Positions 27,516 to 37,202 of a DNA stretch of 64,000 nt are shown here, piece after piece (position 1 is the stretch's first letter; every line of letters starts with the position of its first letter). The stretch is taken from the NCBI GenBank assembly GCA_913057775.1, contig CAJXOG010000001.1:496001-560000 (forward strand), given 5' to 3'. Origin of the DNA: an uncultured Fodinibius sp. GTDB lineage: Bacteria; Bacteroidota; Rhodothermia; Balneolales; Balneolaceae. The translations under genes were made by a program, and so were the position numbers. The notes below the pieces were generated by a model that saw only the letters and a program-made list of their open reading frames with translations, was not told the origin of the DNA and did no database searches.

Positions 27516-27804
27516 TACTGTAGTGCTTTATTAGGGTTAGTTAACACTGTAAAGTTCACCATATTAGTCTAACAAAGAGATGCTCTCTTGGTGTAATTTT
27601 CCGTAGATAAGTTACTCATAGATTAGTAGTGCAAAACCCTACAGCTTAATCATATAAGCAAAGAATAGTCATACCTTATCATCTAAAGAAGCGTTCTTGT
27701 CCCAAAATCCCTTATCTAAGCGTAGGGATTTTCCCTGTCGACAACTTTCTCTTTTTTCAATTACCCTTTAAGCAATCAAAACAAACTAATAGAGAGCATA
27801 TATC

Positions 27805-28554
27805 ATGAAAGAAAAAGTAGTATTGGTCACTGGAGCTGGTTCGGGCATAGGGAGAGCAACGGCAGAACTTTTTGCGGTCCACGGAGCTTTTGTTGTCGTC
27901 GCTGATAAAAATCTTCAAGCAGCAAAGGAAACACTCAAACTAATTAAAAAATCAGGCGAAAAAGGGCTGGCACTTGAAGTGGATATCAGCCAGGAAAAGC
28001 AGGTTAAATCTCTCATTGAAGAAACGATCGACCGCTTTGGTCAGCTTAATTATGCCTGCAACAATGCCGGTATTGAAGGTGAGCAGGCGTTCACTACAGA
28101 ATGCTCCACTGAAAATTGGTCAAATGTCATTGACATAAACCTTCGTGGTACCTGGCTGTGTATGAAATATGAAATTCGCGAAATGCTCAAATTTTCTGAC
28201 GGTGCCATTGTTAACATTTCATCAATTGCCGGCCTGGTGGGACTTACAGGCATCCCGGCCTACGTATCCGGCAAACATGGTATCAATGGATTGACAAAAA
28301 CGGCAGCCTTAGAATACGCCGACCAAAATATAAGAGTTAATGCCGTATGTCCGGGCGCAATACAAACTGCCATGATTGACCGCTTTGTAGATAGCGAAAG
28401 CCAAGAGCGCAAAGACTTGATCGCGGCTCATCCGTTGGGGCGATTTGGTCGCCCGGAAGAAGTTGCCGAAGCGGTAGTTTGGCTCTGCTCTGATAAGGCT
28501 TCCTTCATCACGGGACAAACCCTGGCCGTAGATGGTGGATATACTATTCGGTAA
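27805..28554 (+). CDS. short-chain dehydrogenase/reductase (SDR family)
   Basis: 249 residues, the classical SDR length. The NAD(P)-binding motif TGAGSGIG begins at residue 11. NNAG is at about 88, the catalytic Ser at about 140 (INISSIAG), and the YxxxK pair is in YVSGKHG at about 153. The C-terminal PCPG-type motif reads VCPGAIQTAM, and the sequence ends with AVDGGYTIR. The ADK after strand 2 (VVVADKNL) suggests NAD rather than NADP. Substrate unknown. It stands alone; an antisense TPP riboswitch lies just past its end. Confidence 0.92.
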   Translation: MKEKVVLVTGAGSGIGRATAELFAVHGAFVVVADKNLQAAKETLKLIKKSGEKGLALEVDISQEKQVKSLIEETIDRFGQLNYACNNAGIEGEQAFTTECSTENWSNVIDINLRGTWLCMKYEIREMLKFSDGAIVNISSIAGLVGLTGIPAYVSGKHGINGLTKTAALEYADQNIRVNAVCPGAIQTAMIDRFVDSESQERKDLIAAHPLGRFGRPEEVAEAVVWLCSDKASFITGQTLAVDGGYTIR

Positions 28555-28592
28555 TCTTTATATATCTCTTACCTACCAGAACTGTAAGCATT

Positions 28593-28692
28593 AAAAAAAG
28601 CCAGCGATGTTCCTTTCGTCGGTATAACCCGAGTCAAGTTCTAAAGGTATAATCTCAGTCCCTTTAACAGGACACCCTTACTCACTGGCTTT
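28593..28692 (-). ncRNA. TPP riboswitch (THI element), orphan
   Basis: Read on the minus strand, the conserved thi-box parts appear in order: GGGTGTCC, then GGGACTGAGATTATACC, then GAACTTGA, then GGTTATACCGACGAAAGGAAC. The flanks AAAGCCAG and CTGGCTTT pair to close the structure and are followed by T7, so the outer stem resembles a terminator. Leftward, the next sequence is the 3' end of the oppositely oriented SDR gene, and no thiamine gene follows in the riboswitch's direction. Confidence 0.9.
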
Positions 28693-29038
28693 GACTGCCG
28701 GCACTTTTCAGATACCGACAAATTTAACTGATACACACTACTTCATTCTTCCGATAGGATAAACAAAATAGAAATCTACAGGCATTTTTTAGATTACTTT
28801 AAGGTAGTGCCGTAGCAAAACCTGAAAGCGTGTAAATATCAGTATGTCAATTACTCTCTCTAAATCTCAGTATAAATATAACACTCAACCTGCAATCTCA
28901 TTGTAAGGTCTTTAATAATTGGGATGTAGAAATTTCACCTACATGATTTTATATAAGCCATCTAAAGCTGATGGTTACTGTTTATCAAAATCTATTTCGT
29001 CCTTTGAGCTCTGTTTAATTATCTTCTTTTCGACATTT
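28693..29038. other. intergenic between riboswitch and MMPL exporter
   Basis: About 345 bases, AT-rich, containing the 3' end of the exporter transcript and, if it exists, the promoter of the riboswitch RNA. No ORF or further RNA recognised. Confidence 0.35.
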
Positions 29039-31543
29039 TTATGAACTTGCCTTCCACTCAAGTAGTCGTAATACTGCTGGTAGTAGAAACAGCGCAGCCA
29101 AAAGAGTCAAGAAGATACCCAAAATAGCCAGCTCTCCAATCGACTCCATCCCCGGATGCAGGGAAAATAGCAACCCCCCAAATCCAACGATCGTCGTAAA
29201 TGCACTTACGGTAATATGTTCTCCCGTCGAGTATAACACTTTAGTAATAGATCCTTTACCCTCCTCCAAATACCGGTGCACGATATGAATGCCACTGTCA
29301 TCGCCAATACCCAAAACTGTTGGTAATACAACCAAGTTGTAGAAATTAAGTTGCCACCCAAATGCAGGCATCAGCCCAAACATCCACAAAAAACTTGTAG
29401 CAAGAGGTAGCAATGCCAGCAATGTCCACTTGATACCCCCCAACACCAATAATTTAAATATAATGATGATAGAAATTGTCAATACAACCATTATCGGGGC
29501 TTCATCAATCATCAATCGCAACATATCAGATGCCACAATTGATGTTGACCCTGCATAATATGTTTTGTTCTCACTAATTTGAACTTTCCCGACATCATCA
29601 GCAAAATTCATTGAATTACGTCCATCGCCCAAGCTTACCAATGGATAAATAATTACCAAGTTTCCTACCCCACCACTTTTTGATGTAAACGGATTTCGTA
29701 AAAAGTCGGGGACCTCCTCTATCGATATAACCTGGCGAACAGAGGCTGCTCGATTAAGCTGTTCGAGCTGCTCATCATCCTGATCTTTAAGAAATGGGTC
29801 GTCAAGAAGTTGTCGAATATCTGCTAATCTGCTCAGCTTGTCCCGTTTTCGCTGTTCCGTTGTCGGGAATCGATCCTGGAATATCTCCACCCGGTCAACG
29901 GTGGAAGTCACGGTATCTACGGCTATTCGATTACGCAATATTTTTGCCACCTGCTGAGCATCATCGGGCGTATTTGTTACAATATAAGCAGCATTTCGAG
30001 TGCTCCGATCGCTGTACGCCTTACGAACCTTGCTATTTAATTCTTGGTATCGGATATATTCGGGCTCAAGTTCACTAAAATCATATTGAAAACTCACATT
30101 CGACAGATTTATAAAAGCAAAAATGGTAAGCCCAATACCCACTAAAAAAATAGCTGGAATAAATATTTTACTACTGGTAAACGTGTCATTCCGTTCCTTT
30201 ACTTCTCCCTTATCCGCTGAAATATGCAAGTTTAAAAATCGAAACCGCTCCAAAACACTTATAAGAGCTGGTAAAAACATAATATATGCCAAGATTGCAA
30301 ACAGGATTCCGAGTCCTGCAATCATACCAAACTCACTAAAGCCTTTGAAATCGGCGATCATTAATACAAAAAAGGCGGCCGAGGTCGTAATCCCCACCAC
30401 TGTAATGGCCTGACCTGTGGTCATAAAAGTAGTAACTAAAGAGTCAGTCACTGTAAAACCGTTGCCACGCTCCTCGGAATATCGTGCAAAAAAGTGGATA
30501 CCAAAGTCGATCCCCATCCCAAATAATAGTAATCCAAGAGTAGACGTCATGATATTCAAATTTCCGAGCAGCAGGTAAGCAAATCCAAACGTCCAGCATA
30601 GGCTCAACACAAGCGGAAATGCCATAATAATCACGATAGAAGGAATACGAACAATTTCTTGTAACAGGATAGAACCATTAAATGCTACACCTGCTGAAAT
30701 ACGATAACTCTTATAAAAAAAATAAATTACCACAACCAGTAATAGCATAAATACCCCCATCCCAAATGATTCTTTGACATCTTTGGTAATAGTCTCCACT
30801 TCGATAAGGGTTCGAAGAAGCCGGCCGGCAAGTGTCACTTCCATATCCGGATGAAAAGAGGCCGGTTTTATTTCATCAACTAACTGCTGCATAGTCCGGT
30901 AAGCATCACGGATAAATTGCAGGTCCGTCTGCGAGCCGGACGGGTAAAACTTAACCACCATTGTGAGGGAATCCTCTGACATCAGATATTCTGAACCGAT
31001 AAGCTCATCATACATCGAATCGAGCGCTTCGGACAAGGAATCGGTGGGCGAATCATCCTCATCGAGCTCGAAATAAAAGGGATTGGCTGCTTTTTTGGCC
31101 TCATCAATTCTATTTTCAAGAAACTCCTCCAGCAAATCCAGCTCATGCTCTGTGGCAAAGTAGAGGGCATTATTTTTGAGAAAATGAATTTCTTTACGAA
31201 ACTCAGCCCGAGTAAAAAACGGCTCTTCCGATCTCGGATTTTCCAAGGAAAGCGCTTTAGAAATTAGTGTTTCAGCAAATTTTTTGTTGGCCTCAAACGA
31301 TGGACTTTCAATAGCCATCGCCATTTCGTTTTCGGCCCCAACTTGCTCGCGAAGCGTATTTATGGCCTGTACACTCGGGTAGGATTGGGGGATTAACTTT
31401 GAAAGGTCATTATCAATTTTAAGATTGGTTGCCAACCAAAATCCTGCAACAGCCGTAGCAATACAGCCTAACAAAATACGGTAGGGGTTTGCTACAATAT
31501 AATGAATAGCAGGATATAAGAAATTAAACAAGCGCTCAATCAT
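29039..31543 (-). CDS. MMPL/RND-superfamily exporter
   Basis: 834 residues with the two-fold MMPL architecture. There is an N-terminal membrane helix (about 18-38), a large periplasmic domain with coiled segments, then a bundle of about five helices (from GVFMLLLVVVIYFFYKSY, with FGMGIDFGIHFFARY) at about 260-450. A second periplasmic domain and a second bundle follow (IIIIFKLLVLGG, LGIGDDSGIHIVHRY). The paired GMGIDFGIHF and GIGDDSGIHI motifs are the proton-relay region of this superfamily. It probably exports a lipid or hydrophobic compound. No sterol or hopanoid genes nearby identify the substrate. Confidence 0.88.
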   Translation of the reverse strand: MIERLFNFLYPAIHYIVANPYRILLGCIATAVAGFWLATNLKIDNDLSKLIPQSYPSVQAINTLREQVGAENEMAMAIESPSFEANKKFAETLISKALSLENPRSEEPFFTRAEFRKEIHFLKNNALYFATEHELDLLEEFLENRIDEAKKAANPFYFELDEDDSPTDSLSEALDSMYDELIGSEYLMSEDSLTMVVKFYPSGSQTDLQFIRDAYRTMQQLVDEIKPASFHPDMEVTLAGRLLRTLIEVETITKDVKESFGMGVFMLLLVVVIYFFYKSYRISAGVAFNGSILLQEIVRIPSIVIIMAFPLVLSLCWTFGFAYLLLGNLNIMTSTLGLLLFGMGIDFGIHFFARYSEERGNGFTVTDSLVTTFMTTGQAITVVGITTSAAFFVLMIADFKGFSEFGMIAGLGILFAILAYIMFLPALISVLERFRFLNLHISADKGEVKERNDTFTSSKIFIPAIFLVGIGLTIFAFINLSNVSFQYDFSELEPEYIRYQELNSKVRKAYSDRSTRNAAYIVTNTPDDAQQVAKILRNRIAVDTVTSTVDRVEIFQDRFPTTEQRKRDKLSRLADIRQLLDDPFLKDQDDEQLEQLNRAASVRQVISIEEVPDFLRNPFTSKSGGVGNLVIIYPLVSLGDGRNSMNFADDVGKVQISENKTYYAGSTSIVASDMLRLMIDEAPIMVVLTISIIIIFKLLVLGGIKWTLLALLPLATSFLWMFGLMPAFGWQLNFYNLVVLPTVLGIGDDSGIHIVHRYLEEGKGSITKVLYSTGEHITVSAFTTIVGFGGLLFSLHPGMESIGELAILGIFLTLLAALFLLPAVLRLLEWKASS

Positions 31544-31708
31544 AGAGCCTTCTCCATAGTATTACAATAACATTTGCCCTCTTACTATTTAATAGTAATA
31601 CTAATTGGGATAAATTTCTCTTACTATTTGATGATTTAGAAAACTATCTCTAAAAAATCATCATTCTATGGGATGATTCTGTTCTGAGAGAAGACCTAAT
31701 TAAAACTA

Positions 31709-32161
31709 GTGATCCAGTCAATAATTTTCCATGCAGGAGATGTAGTAATCAACTATTTGGCTAACAAACGGGTTGATGCAGAATGGCAGGAAATAAAAAA
31801 GTGCGAACCCGAAAAAGTTCAGGTTCGCACTGTCGGTCTAAGTGGCTCCCCGCGAGTCCCTGAAATGCGAACACTTTTTACCATAATAATGCCTCTCAGG
31901 TCTGTTAACAAGGGTCCAAACGGTATTAAGTATCAGATTTACTACCAAAAATTGGCCGAAAAGTACCCAAATTGGAGTAATGCGAACAAATACAAAATGG
32001 TTAATTCTGTTAACCGAAAACCCAAGAAAAAGGGCAAAAGTAGAGAGGAGCAGAGGGAAATATTTGAACAACTACTAGCTTCTGGAGAGGTAGATTCGCA
32101 AGCTGATATAGCTCGAAAATTTGATTGTTCTCGGGCTTGGGTTTCTAAGGTATTGTCTTGA
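31709..32161 (+). CDS. lysine-rich helix-turn-helix protein, repeat element copy 2
   Basis: The C-terminal 45 residues form a clear HTH: a basic helix (SREEQREIFEQLLASGEVDS) followed by QADIARKFDCSRAWVSKVLS, as in resolvase- or ParB-type DNA-binding domains. Before it lie a lysine-rich linker and an N-terminal segment (MRTLFTIIMPLRSVNKGPNG). The best start is probably the ATG at 31865, which is conserved in copy 3. The longer frame from GTG 31709 exists because the leader and hairpin happen to be in frame here. It is intact, unlike copy 1. Function unknown; a DNA-binding regulator or a domain of a mobile element are both possible. Confidence 0.6.
   Translation: MIQSIIFHAGDVVINYLANKRVDAEWQEIKKCEPEKVQVRTVGLSGSPRVPEMRTLFTIIMPLRSVNKGPNGIKYQIYYQKLAEKYPNWSNANKYKMVNSVNRKPKKKGKSREEQREIFEQLLASGEVDSQADIARKFDCSRAWVSKVLS
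31801..31830 (-). terminator. hairpin of repeat element copy 2
   Basis: GTGCGAACC/GGTTCGCAC forms a perfect 9 bp stem, and inner GAA/TTC may pair too. On the minus strand it is followed by TTTTTTATTT, so it should stop transcripts coming from within the HTH gene in the antisense direction. The plus strand has no T-tract (ACTGTCGG). Shared almost exactly with copy 3. Confidence 0.65.
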
Positions 32162-32265
32162 GAACACTCTGAGCTATGAAGTCTCCTGCTTGTTCATAAG
32201 GTAATGTTCTGAGCATAAATTAATTATCAAATTGAAATACATGGATCAAAATTTTAAGCTCCAAT

Positions 32266-33042
32266 CTATTTTGCGCCTCTAGTTACATGCCCGTACTTCA
32301 GAAGACCTACAAATATAGCGCCCCCCAGAGCGTTACCTATTGTCGCCATTGTGAGGAATAAAAAGTAATCCATAAATCCTATCTCAGTAGAGGTAAATAG
32401 CCCAAACAGTACTTCGACGTTACCTGCGATCGAGTGTGGTAGATGAAGTATTCCGATTGTTGCGGTAATAATCCAGATGATAAAGACCCGGCTGATTGTT
32501 TCCTGCGCGGCCGTAATAAGCCATGCCAGCAACCCCATTAACCATCCGGCAAATATCCCTGCGAGCAAAAGCCAGTGAAGCGGATGAGTAACGAGTTTCA
32601 ATGCAATCGTTTCAAATGCTTCAGGCGATACAACTCCCAGACCCGGCATCAAGAGCACGGCCAAGCCTGTGAAAACTATGCCTCCAAAAATATTGCCGAC
32701 ATAGACAATACCCCAGAGTTTTAATAGCTGTTTAAAAGACGCCTGCCCATCAATTACGGGCATTACAGCCAGAGTAGTATGCTCAGTGAAAAGCTCGGAA
32801 CGACCTAGGATAACTAAGATGAAACCGACGGCATAAGCGCTTGCAAGCAGAAGCTCTGTAGTCAAATCACCAAAACTACTTGCCGACAGAGTCAGGAACA
32901 CTCCCATCAGTAACGGACCAAAACCAATATCCAGACCGGCAGAAAAACTGGACATCGACAGGCCTACGAAATCCCGGTTAAGCTCATGCTTTCCTTTCTC
33001 AATAATCGATATTAAGACTTCTGTCGTAGGCTTCATATCCAT
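32266..33042 (-). CDS. formate/nitrite transporter (FNT) family channel
   Basis: 258 residues with about six hydrophobic segments and the FNT landmarks: LSMSSFSAGLDIGFGPLLMG, the AYAVGFILVILGRSELFTEHT loop, the GNIFGGIVFTG and NVEVLFGLFTST repeats, and a C-terminal GNALGGAIFVGLLKYGH. FNT proteins are pentameric channels for formate, nitrite or hydrosulfide with proton coupling. It lies alone. There is no formate dehydrogenase or nitrite reductase nearby, so the substrate is open. The first Met is at 33042, with a second in-frame ATG two codons on. Confidence 0.88.
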   Translation of the reverse strand: MDMKPTTEVLISIIEKGKHELNRDFVGLSMSSFSAGLDIGFGPLLMGVFLTLSASSFGDLTTELLLASAYAVGFILVILGRSELFTEHTTLAVMPVIDGQASFKQLLKLWGIVYVGNIFGGIVFTGLAVLLMPGLGVVSPEAFETIALKLVTHPLHWLLLAGIFAGWLMGLLAWLITAAQETISRVFIIWIITATIGILHLPHSIAGNVEVLFGLFTSTEIGFMDYFLFLTMATIGNALGGAIFVGLLKYGHVTRGAK

Positions 33043-34000
33043 ATAAAGACCTTGTCTAAAACTATATTTGTAACCTGTAAAAATAATTCTTCCGGTATAT
33101 CAGGGAAATATACCCTTTTTATTGGTTTTTATCTCTCAAGAATAAATGAGTGATGTTTATCAGCTTAATCACATTGTATTTACTAATAGATTATAAACGC
33201 TACAACAAAATATTATTAGATCTATTTTGACTGATAGTCAAAGTGAGGCCGTCATTCAATCAACAGTTTTGTTATAAAGTGCCCAAACCTCTACGTTAAA
33301 ATGATCCAGTTTTTAGGGAGGAGGTCAATATTATTTTCCCAATCCTCCGCGCGAGGCCAGTACCTCCCCTATTTATATACCCCTCCCGGTGCGAATGCCC
33401 GATTTTATTTTTCAAAATTTTATGACGTACTAATCACAATCTTTTGCTCAAAATCATGATTTTTCTATTGACTCTATATAACTTAGCCGAAATCGCAGTT
33501 GTTATTCTTGGCATGATGGCGCTGTCAGCCTCGGTTCAACTCCGAACTCTATTTGGAAAAAATCACAATCAACACAAAATTGCCAAAATTTTGCTCGATA
33601 CATTATCGTCAAGAGAAAATAGCCGACATGGGACTCAGTGATTTAGCAGAAGATCAAATAAATCCCGTTGCCAAATGGTCGACTATTGTAGAGAAATCAG
33701 AAAAGGAAGCAACTTCATGGGTCCAATAGCAGATTTTCGGATACATTTATCGTTCATGCGACAAATTGAAGAAGTTGGCTATCGATATATGTAAGAAGTC
33801 ATTGTTGTAGATATTCTGCTCATCCTTTTATAAAAATAAAAACGCCATAGGTGTCGCAGGTCATATTACTATTAATTAGATGGATTATATCTGATTCGGG
33901 CGTAATCATATCCCATAAAAAACAGCAATTAAGCAAAGTTGTAAAAAAACTCTGTATAATCAATAATTCTAACCTAAATAAGAGACGAGTAATAAATTGC
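33043..34000. other. gap with short broken ORFs, possibly decayed
   Basis: About 960 bases without a convincing gene. From about 33444 a 65-codon ORF with a hydrophobic N-terminus (MIFLLTLYNLAEIAVVILGM) is followed, in other frames, by short open stretches such as MGLSDLAEDQINPVAKWST (33628-33729). This could be a decayed membrane-protein gene, but I cannot identify it. A C/T-rich segment lies near 33345-33395. The SLC13 frame is also open upstream of 34001 but lacks family sequence there. Confidence 0.35.
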
Positions 34001-35767
34001 ATGGAAGAATTTATTGTTTTTATTACCCTACTGATAATTCTTCCACTCTTTGTATGGGAACGCATCAGGCATGATATCGTCGCTTTACTGGCCTTGTTCA
34101 CACTTGTGATCGCTGGCATTATTCCTGCCGAGAATGCGTTTTGGGGTTTTGGCCATCCGGCCGTAATTACCGTTGCTGCCGTACTCGTAATTGGCAAGGC
34201 GCTGGAATTTTCCGGACTGGTTGACGTAATGGGCAAATGGGTTATGAAAATCGGTGACAACCTGTTGCTGCAAATTACTGTCTTATCAATACTTGTAGCC
34301 GTTGCATCGGCCTTTATAAATAATGTTGGCGCATTAGCCCTTATGATTCCGGTTGCCATTCATATTGCCAAAAAAAGCAACCATCCGCCCTCTTATATTT
34401 TAATGCCTATCGCTTTTGCCTCAATATTGGGAGGCATGACTACGCTTATAGGTACTCCTCCGAATATTATTATTGCCACTATTCGTTCAGAAAGGTTCGG
34501 CGAAGCATTCGGAATGTTTGACTTCACTCCTGTCGGACTCAGTATTGCTTTAGTGGGGATCCTCTTTATCAGCCTCATTGGCTGGAGAATACTTCCAAAA
34601 AGAACACCCCGGTCGGGGGATGAACCTTTCGATATCGAAGATTACATAGCTGAAGTACAGGTAGAAAGAGATTCCAAAGCTGAAGGCATGACCCTCTCCA
34701 AAATACGCGAGGAATACGACGGAGATTTTCAAATATTGGGCCTTGTTCGCAATGAGCGGCGTTTACATGCCCCCTCCAGAACAGAAATATTGAAAGCAAA
34801 GGATGTGCTGATCCTTAAAACTGACGCGGATAATCTAAAATCTTTTTTAGACGAAGCCGAATTAAAATTAGTCGGAGAAAAAAAGTTTCGGCAGGATGCT
34901 GTAGGATCGGAAGATATTGTCAATGTGGAAACTGTAGTTGCCGCTAATTCCCCGCTGGTTGGACAGACGGCTTCAGAGATGAAGATGCGAAGCAGATATG
35001 GCATTAATCTGTTGGCAATTGCCAGACAGGATACCAGAATCCGCAAACGGATCGATCAGGTTCGCTTTAAAACAGGCGATGTGCTGTTGCTGCAGGGACG
35101 CGAAGTAATAATAACAGATGCTATGCAGAGAATGGGCTGCCTGCCCTTGACACCGCGAGAGTTAAATATAGGCTCTCCGCGTCAGATCGCTCTTGCACTC
35201 GGTATTTTTGCCGCATCTATTTTTACCGTAGTAATGGGATTTTTACCAGTACAAATCGCATTTACTATGGCTGCCGTTGGTATGGTACTTACCGGAATAC
35301 TTCCTGTAAAAAAAATATACACCAGCATCGACTGGCCCGTAATCGTGTTACTCGGTGCAATGATACCGGTCGGACAAGCTCTTGAGACCAGTGGTGGTTC
35401 CGAAATTATTGCTTCAGGAATTTTAGAACTCGGAAACAATTTTCCAGTATGGGCACTAATCGGTCTAATCATGGTAATTACGATGTTTCTTTCCGACATC
35501 ATAAACAATGCAGCAACCGTAGTGTTGATGGCACCTATCAGTATTAGCGTTGCTAACAACCTGGCATTATCAGTTGACCCATTTCTGATGGCAGTAGCCG
35601 TTGGTGGATCATGCGCTTTTCTTACTCCTATAGGTCATCAATCCAACACTCTTGTTATGGGCCCGGGCGGCTATAAATTTTCCGACTATTCTCGCATGGG
35701 AACTCCCCTTGAGATTCTTATCGTACTGATTGGCGTACCGCTTATCCTATATTTTTGGCCTGCTTAA
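34001..35767 (+). CDS. SLC13/DASS-type anion permease with two RCK_C (TrkA-C) domains
   Basis: 588 residues from the ATG at 34001; the upstream 50 codons look non-coding. The N-terminal membrane half contains FITLLIILPLFVWERIRHDI, GFGHPAVITVAAVLVIGKAL, the Na+/substrate hairpin FINNVGALALMIPVA and GGMTTLIGTPPNIIIA. Two RCK_C modules sit in the central cytoplasmic loop (about 210-410). The second half repeats the fold, with DIINNAATVVLMAPI and FLTPIGHQSNTLVMGPGGY. This is the layout of divalent anion/Na+ symporters of the sulfate/dicarboxylate group. No neighbouring metabolic genes identify the substrate. Confidence 0.9.
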   Translation: MEEFIVFITLLIILPLFVWERIRHDIVALLALFTLVIAGIIPAENAFWGFGHPAVITVAAVLVIGKALEFSGLVDVMGKWVMKIGDNLLLQITVLSILVAVASAFINNVGALALMIPVAIHIAKKSNHPPSYILMPIAFASILGGMTTLIGTPPNIIIATIRSERFGEAFGMFDFTPVGLSIALVGILFISLIGWRILPKRTPRSGDEPFDIEDYIAEVQVERDSKAEGMTLSKIREEYDGDFQILGLVRNERRLHAPSRTEILKAKDVLILKTDADNLKSFLDEAELKLVGEKKFRQDAVGSEDIVNVETVVAANSPLVGQTASEMKMRSRYGINLLAIARQDTRIRKRIDQVRFKTGDVLLLQGREVIITDAMQRMGCLPLTPRELNIGSPRQIALALGIFAASIFTVVMGFLPVQIAFTMAAVGMVLTGILPVKKIYTSIDWPVIVLLGAMIPVGQALETSGGSEIIASGILELGNNFPVWALIGLIMVITMFLSDIINNAATVVLMAPISISVANNLALSVDPFLMAVAVGGSCAFLTPIGHQSNTLVMGPGGYKFSDYSRMGTPLEILIVLIGVPLILYFWPA

Positions 35768-36364
35768 CTGCAGGAGATACTGCTTAAACCAACATCTGAG
35801 TTGGTTACGCATCGATTTTTTTCTCCGAAATTCCATTTGACCAAGAACTTGGGAAAATTACCTATACACAACTAATGTAATTTTACGCAATTACCAACAA
35901 TCTAACTCGGACACACCTCGCCTATTCTTTGCCGCTCTTGGTTTTAAAACTCATCTTTCGTTAGTTGCTATTTCAACATTCATGCGTGTGTACCTTACGC
36001 GTAATGTCATTAGAGCGCTAATTAAAAAAATAAAAACTATATCAGAGAAAATAGTTTCCCAAAATACAGGGGAATTAGTTGCTGTGTCAGTTCAATATTC
36101 TGGATGTCTATCACTTTGAAAATTGTTCAATCGTTGATTTGACTTCCTATTTAGCCGACATTTTACAGGATTTACTTAGAAAGTTGAGGTTCACTTAAAA
36201 TATAACCCCGTTTATTTTCGCAATAGACGTTTACGGCTCTCTTATCCTTAACAAATGCTTTTTTTTAGTCATTCGTGTCAATGCAGATAAACTGCAAGTT
36301 CTTTGCTACTAATTACTATTTTAAATCGTAACATTAGCTCATGTTATTTTAAAACTATTTACTT
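35768..36364. other. intergenic, AT-rich, with one copy of a 41-bp repeat
   Basis: About 600 bases with no coding ORF recognised. It contains the left copy of a direct repeat (35926-35966) whose second copy lies downstream of the ion-channel gene, and short palindromic stretches such as GTGTGTACCTTACGCG near 35985-36000. Probable promoter region for the channel. Confidence 0.45.
35926..35966 (+). repeat. 41-bp direct repeat, left copy
   Basis: TCTTTGCCG....TGGTTTTAAAACT.ATCTTTCGTTAGTT, where the dots are positions differing from the right copy. It matches 37203-37243 with about four mismatches in 41, in the same orientation. The two copies enclose exactly one gene, the voltage-gated channel. 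Confidence 0.7.
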
Positions 36365-37189
36365 ATGGAGGCTGGTAATCAATTGAGCTTAAAACACCGA
36401 CTGCACAAAATCATTTTTGAGGCCGATACCCGGAGCGGCAAAGCGTTTGATATAATTCTTATCCTCAGTATTGTTATCAGCGTATTGGTGGTGATGCTCG
36501 ACAGCGTCTCAAGCTATCATGCAGCGTACGGCGACTGGTTCTACAGCATAGAGTGGTTTTTCACCATACTGTTTACCGTCGAGTATATACTTCGAATAAT
36601 AACGGTAGAGCGGGCGAAGGGGTATATTTTTAGTTTTTACGGGATCGTAGACTTGCTCTCCTTTTTACCTACTTATCTTAGTTTATTAATTCCCGGTAGT
36701 CAGTTCTTTTTGGTGATTCGTATACTCAGGATTTTACGGATTTTTCGGGTACTCAAGTTTGCCAAGTACATTATCGAGGCCGATCAGCTTCAAGAGGCAT
36801 TGGCCTCATCCCGCCAAAAAATTATAATTTTTATTTATACCGTCGTAACCATAACTGTACTTGTCGGTTCGTTGATGTACGTCATTGAAGGTGCCGAAAA
36901 TGGGTTTACCAGCATCCCCAAAGGTATATACTGGGCTATTGTTACGTTAACTACAGTAGGCTATGGTGATATTTCTCCGCAGACAGATTTGGGGCAGATG
37001 GTTTCAGCAATGATTATGATTATGGGATATGGCATTATTGCGGTACCCACCGGAATTTTTACTGTTGAACTGAGTCGTGTTAAGGGAGGAAAACAGACGA
37101 CCGAGGTCTGTCCCTATTGTTCAAAAGAAGGGCATGATGCCGATGCAGAATATTGCAAGTATTGTGGTGGCAGGCTGAATCCCGAATAA
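36365..37189 (+). CDS. voltage-gated potassium channel with C-terminal zinc ribbon
   Basis: 274 residues. Six membrane segments lie between about 25 and 235: S1 IILILSIVISVLVVMLD, an S4 voltage sensor with Arg every third residue (IRILRILRIFRVLKFAKY), and the pore helix plus K+ selectivity filter TLTTVGYGD. The C-terminus carries a four-cysteine zinc ribbon (CPYC-12 to 15-CKYC) instead of a coiled coil or RCK domain. It should conduct K+ across the inner membrane. The zinc ribbon may sense metal or assemble tetramers. Flanked by 41-bp direct repeats. Confidence 0.92.
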   Translation: MEAGNQLSLKHRLHKIIFEADTRSGKAFDIILILSIVISVLVVMLDSVSSYHAAYGDWFYSIEWFFTILFTVEYILRIITVERAKGYIFSFYGIVDLLSFLPTYLSLLIPGSQFFLVIRILRILRIFRVLKFAKYIIEADQLQEALASSRQKIIIFIYTVVTITVLVGSLMYVIEGAENGFTSIPKGIYWAIVTLTTVGYGDISPQTDLGQMVSAMIMIMGYGIIAVPTGIFTVELSRVKGGKQTTEVCPYCSKEGHDADAEYCKYCGGRLNPE

Positions 37190-37202
37190 AGATCTCAAGT
37201 GG

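Noticed and set aside
28593-28692. Reading the riboswitch region as a tRNA or a simple terminator
   Set aside because: The ordered thi-box motifs (CTGAGA, ACCTTTAGAACTTGA-type core, GGAAC end) fit TPP and not a cloverleaf; the hairpin is its outer stem.
33820-34359. 179-codon minus-strand ORF
   Set aside because: Antisense to the start of the SLC13 permease, low-quality composition, no ribosome-binding site.
35985-36005. GC palindrome near GTGTGTACCTTACGCG as an origin or attachment site
   Set aside because: Too short and not repeated elsewhere in the window; no integrase nearby.
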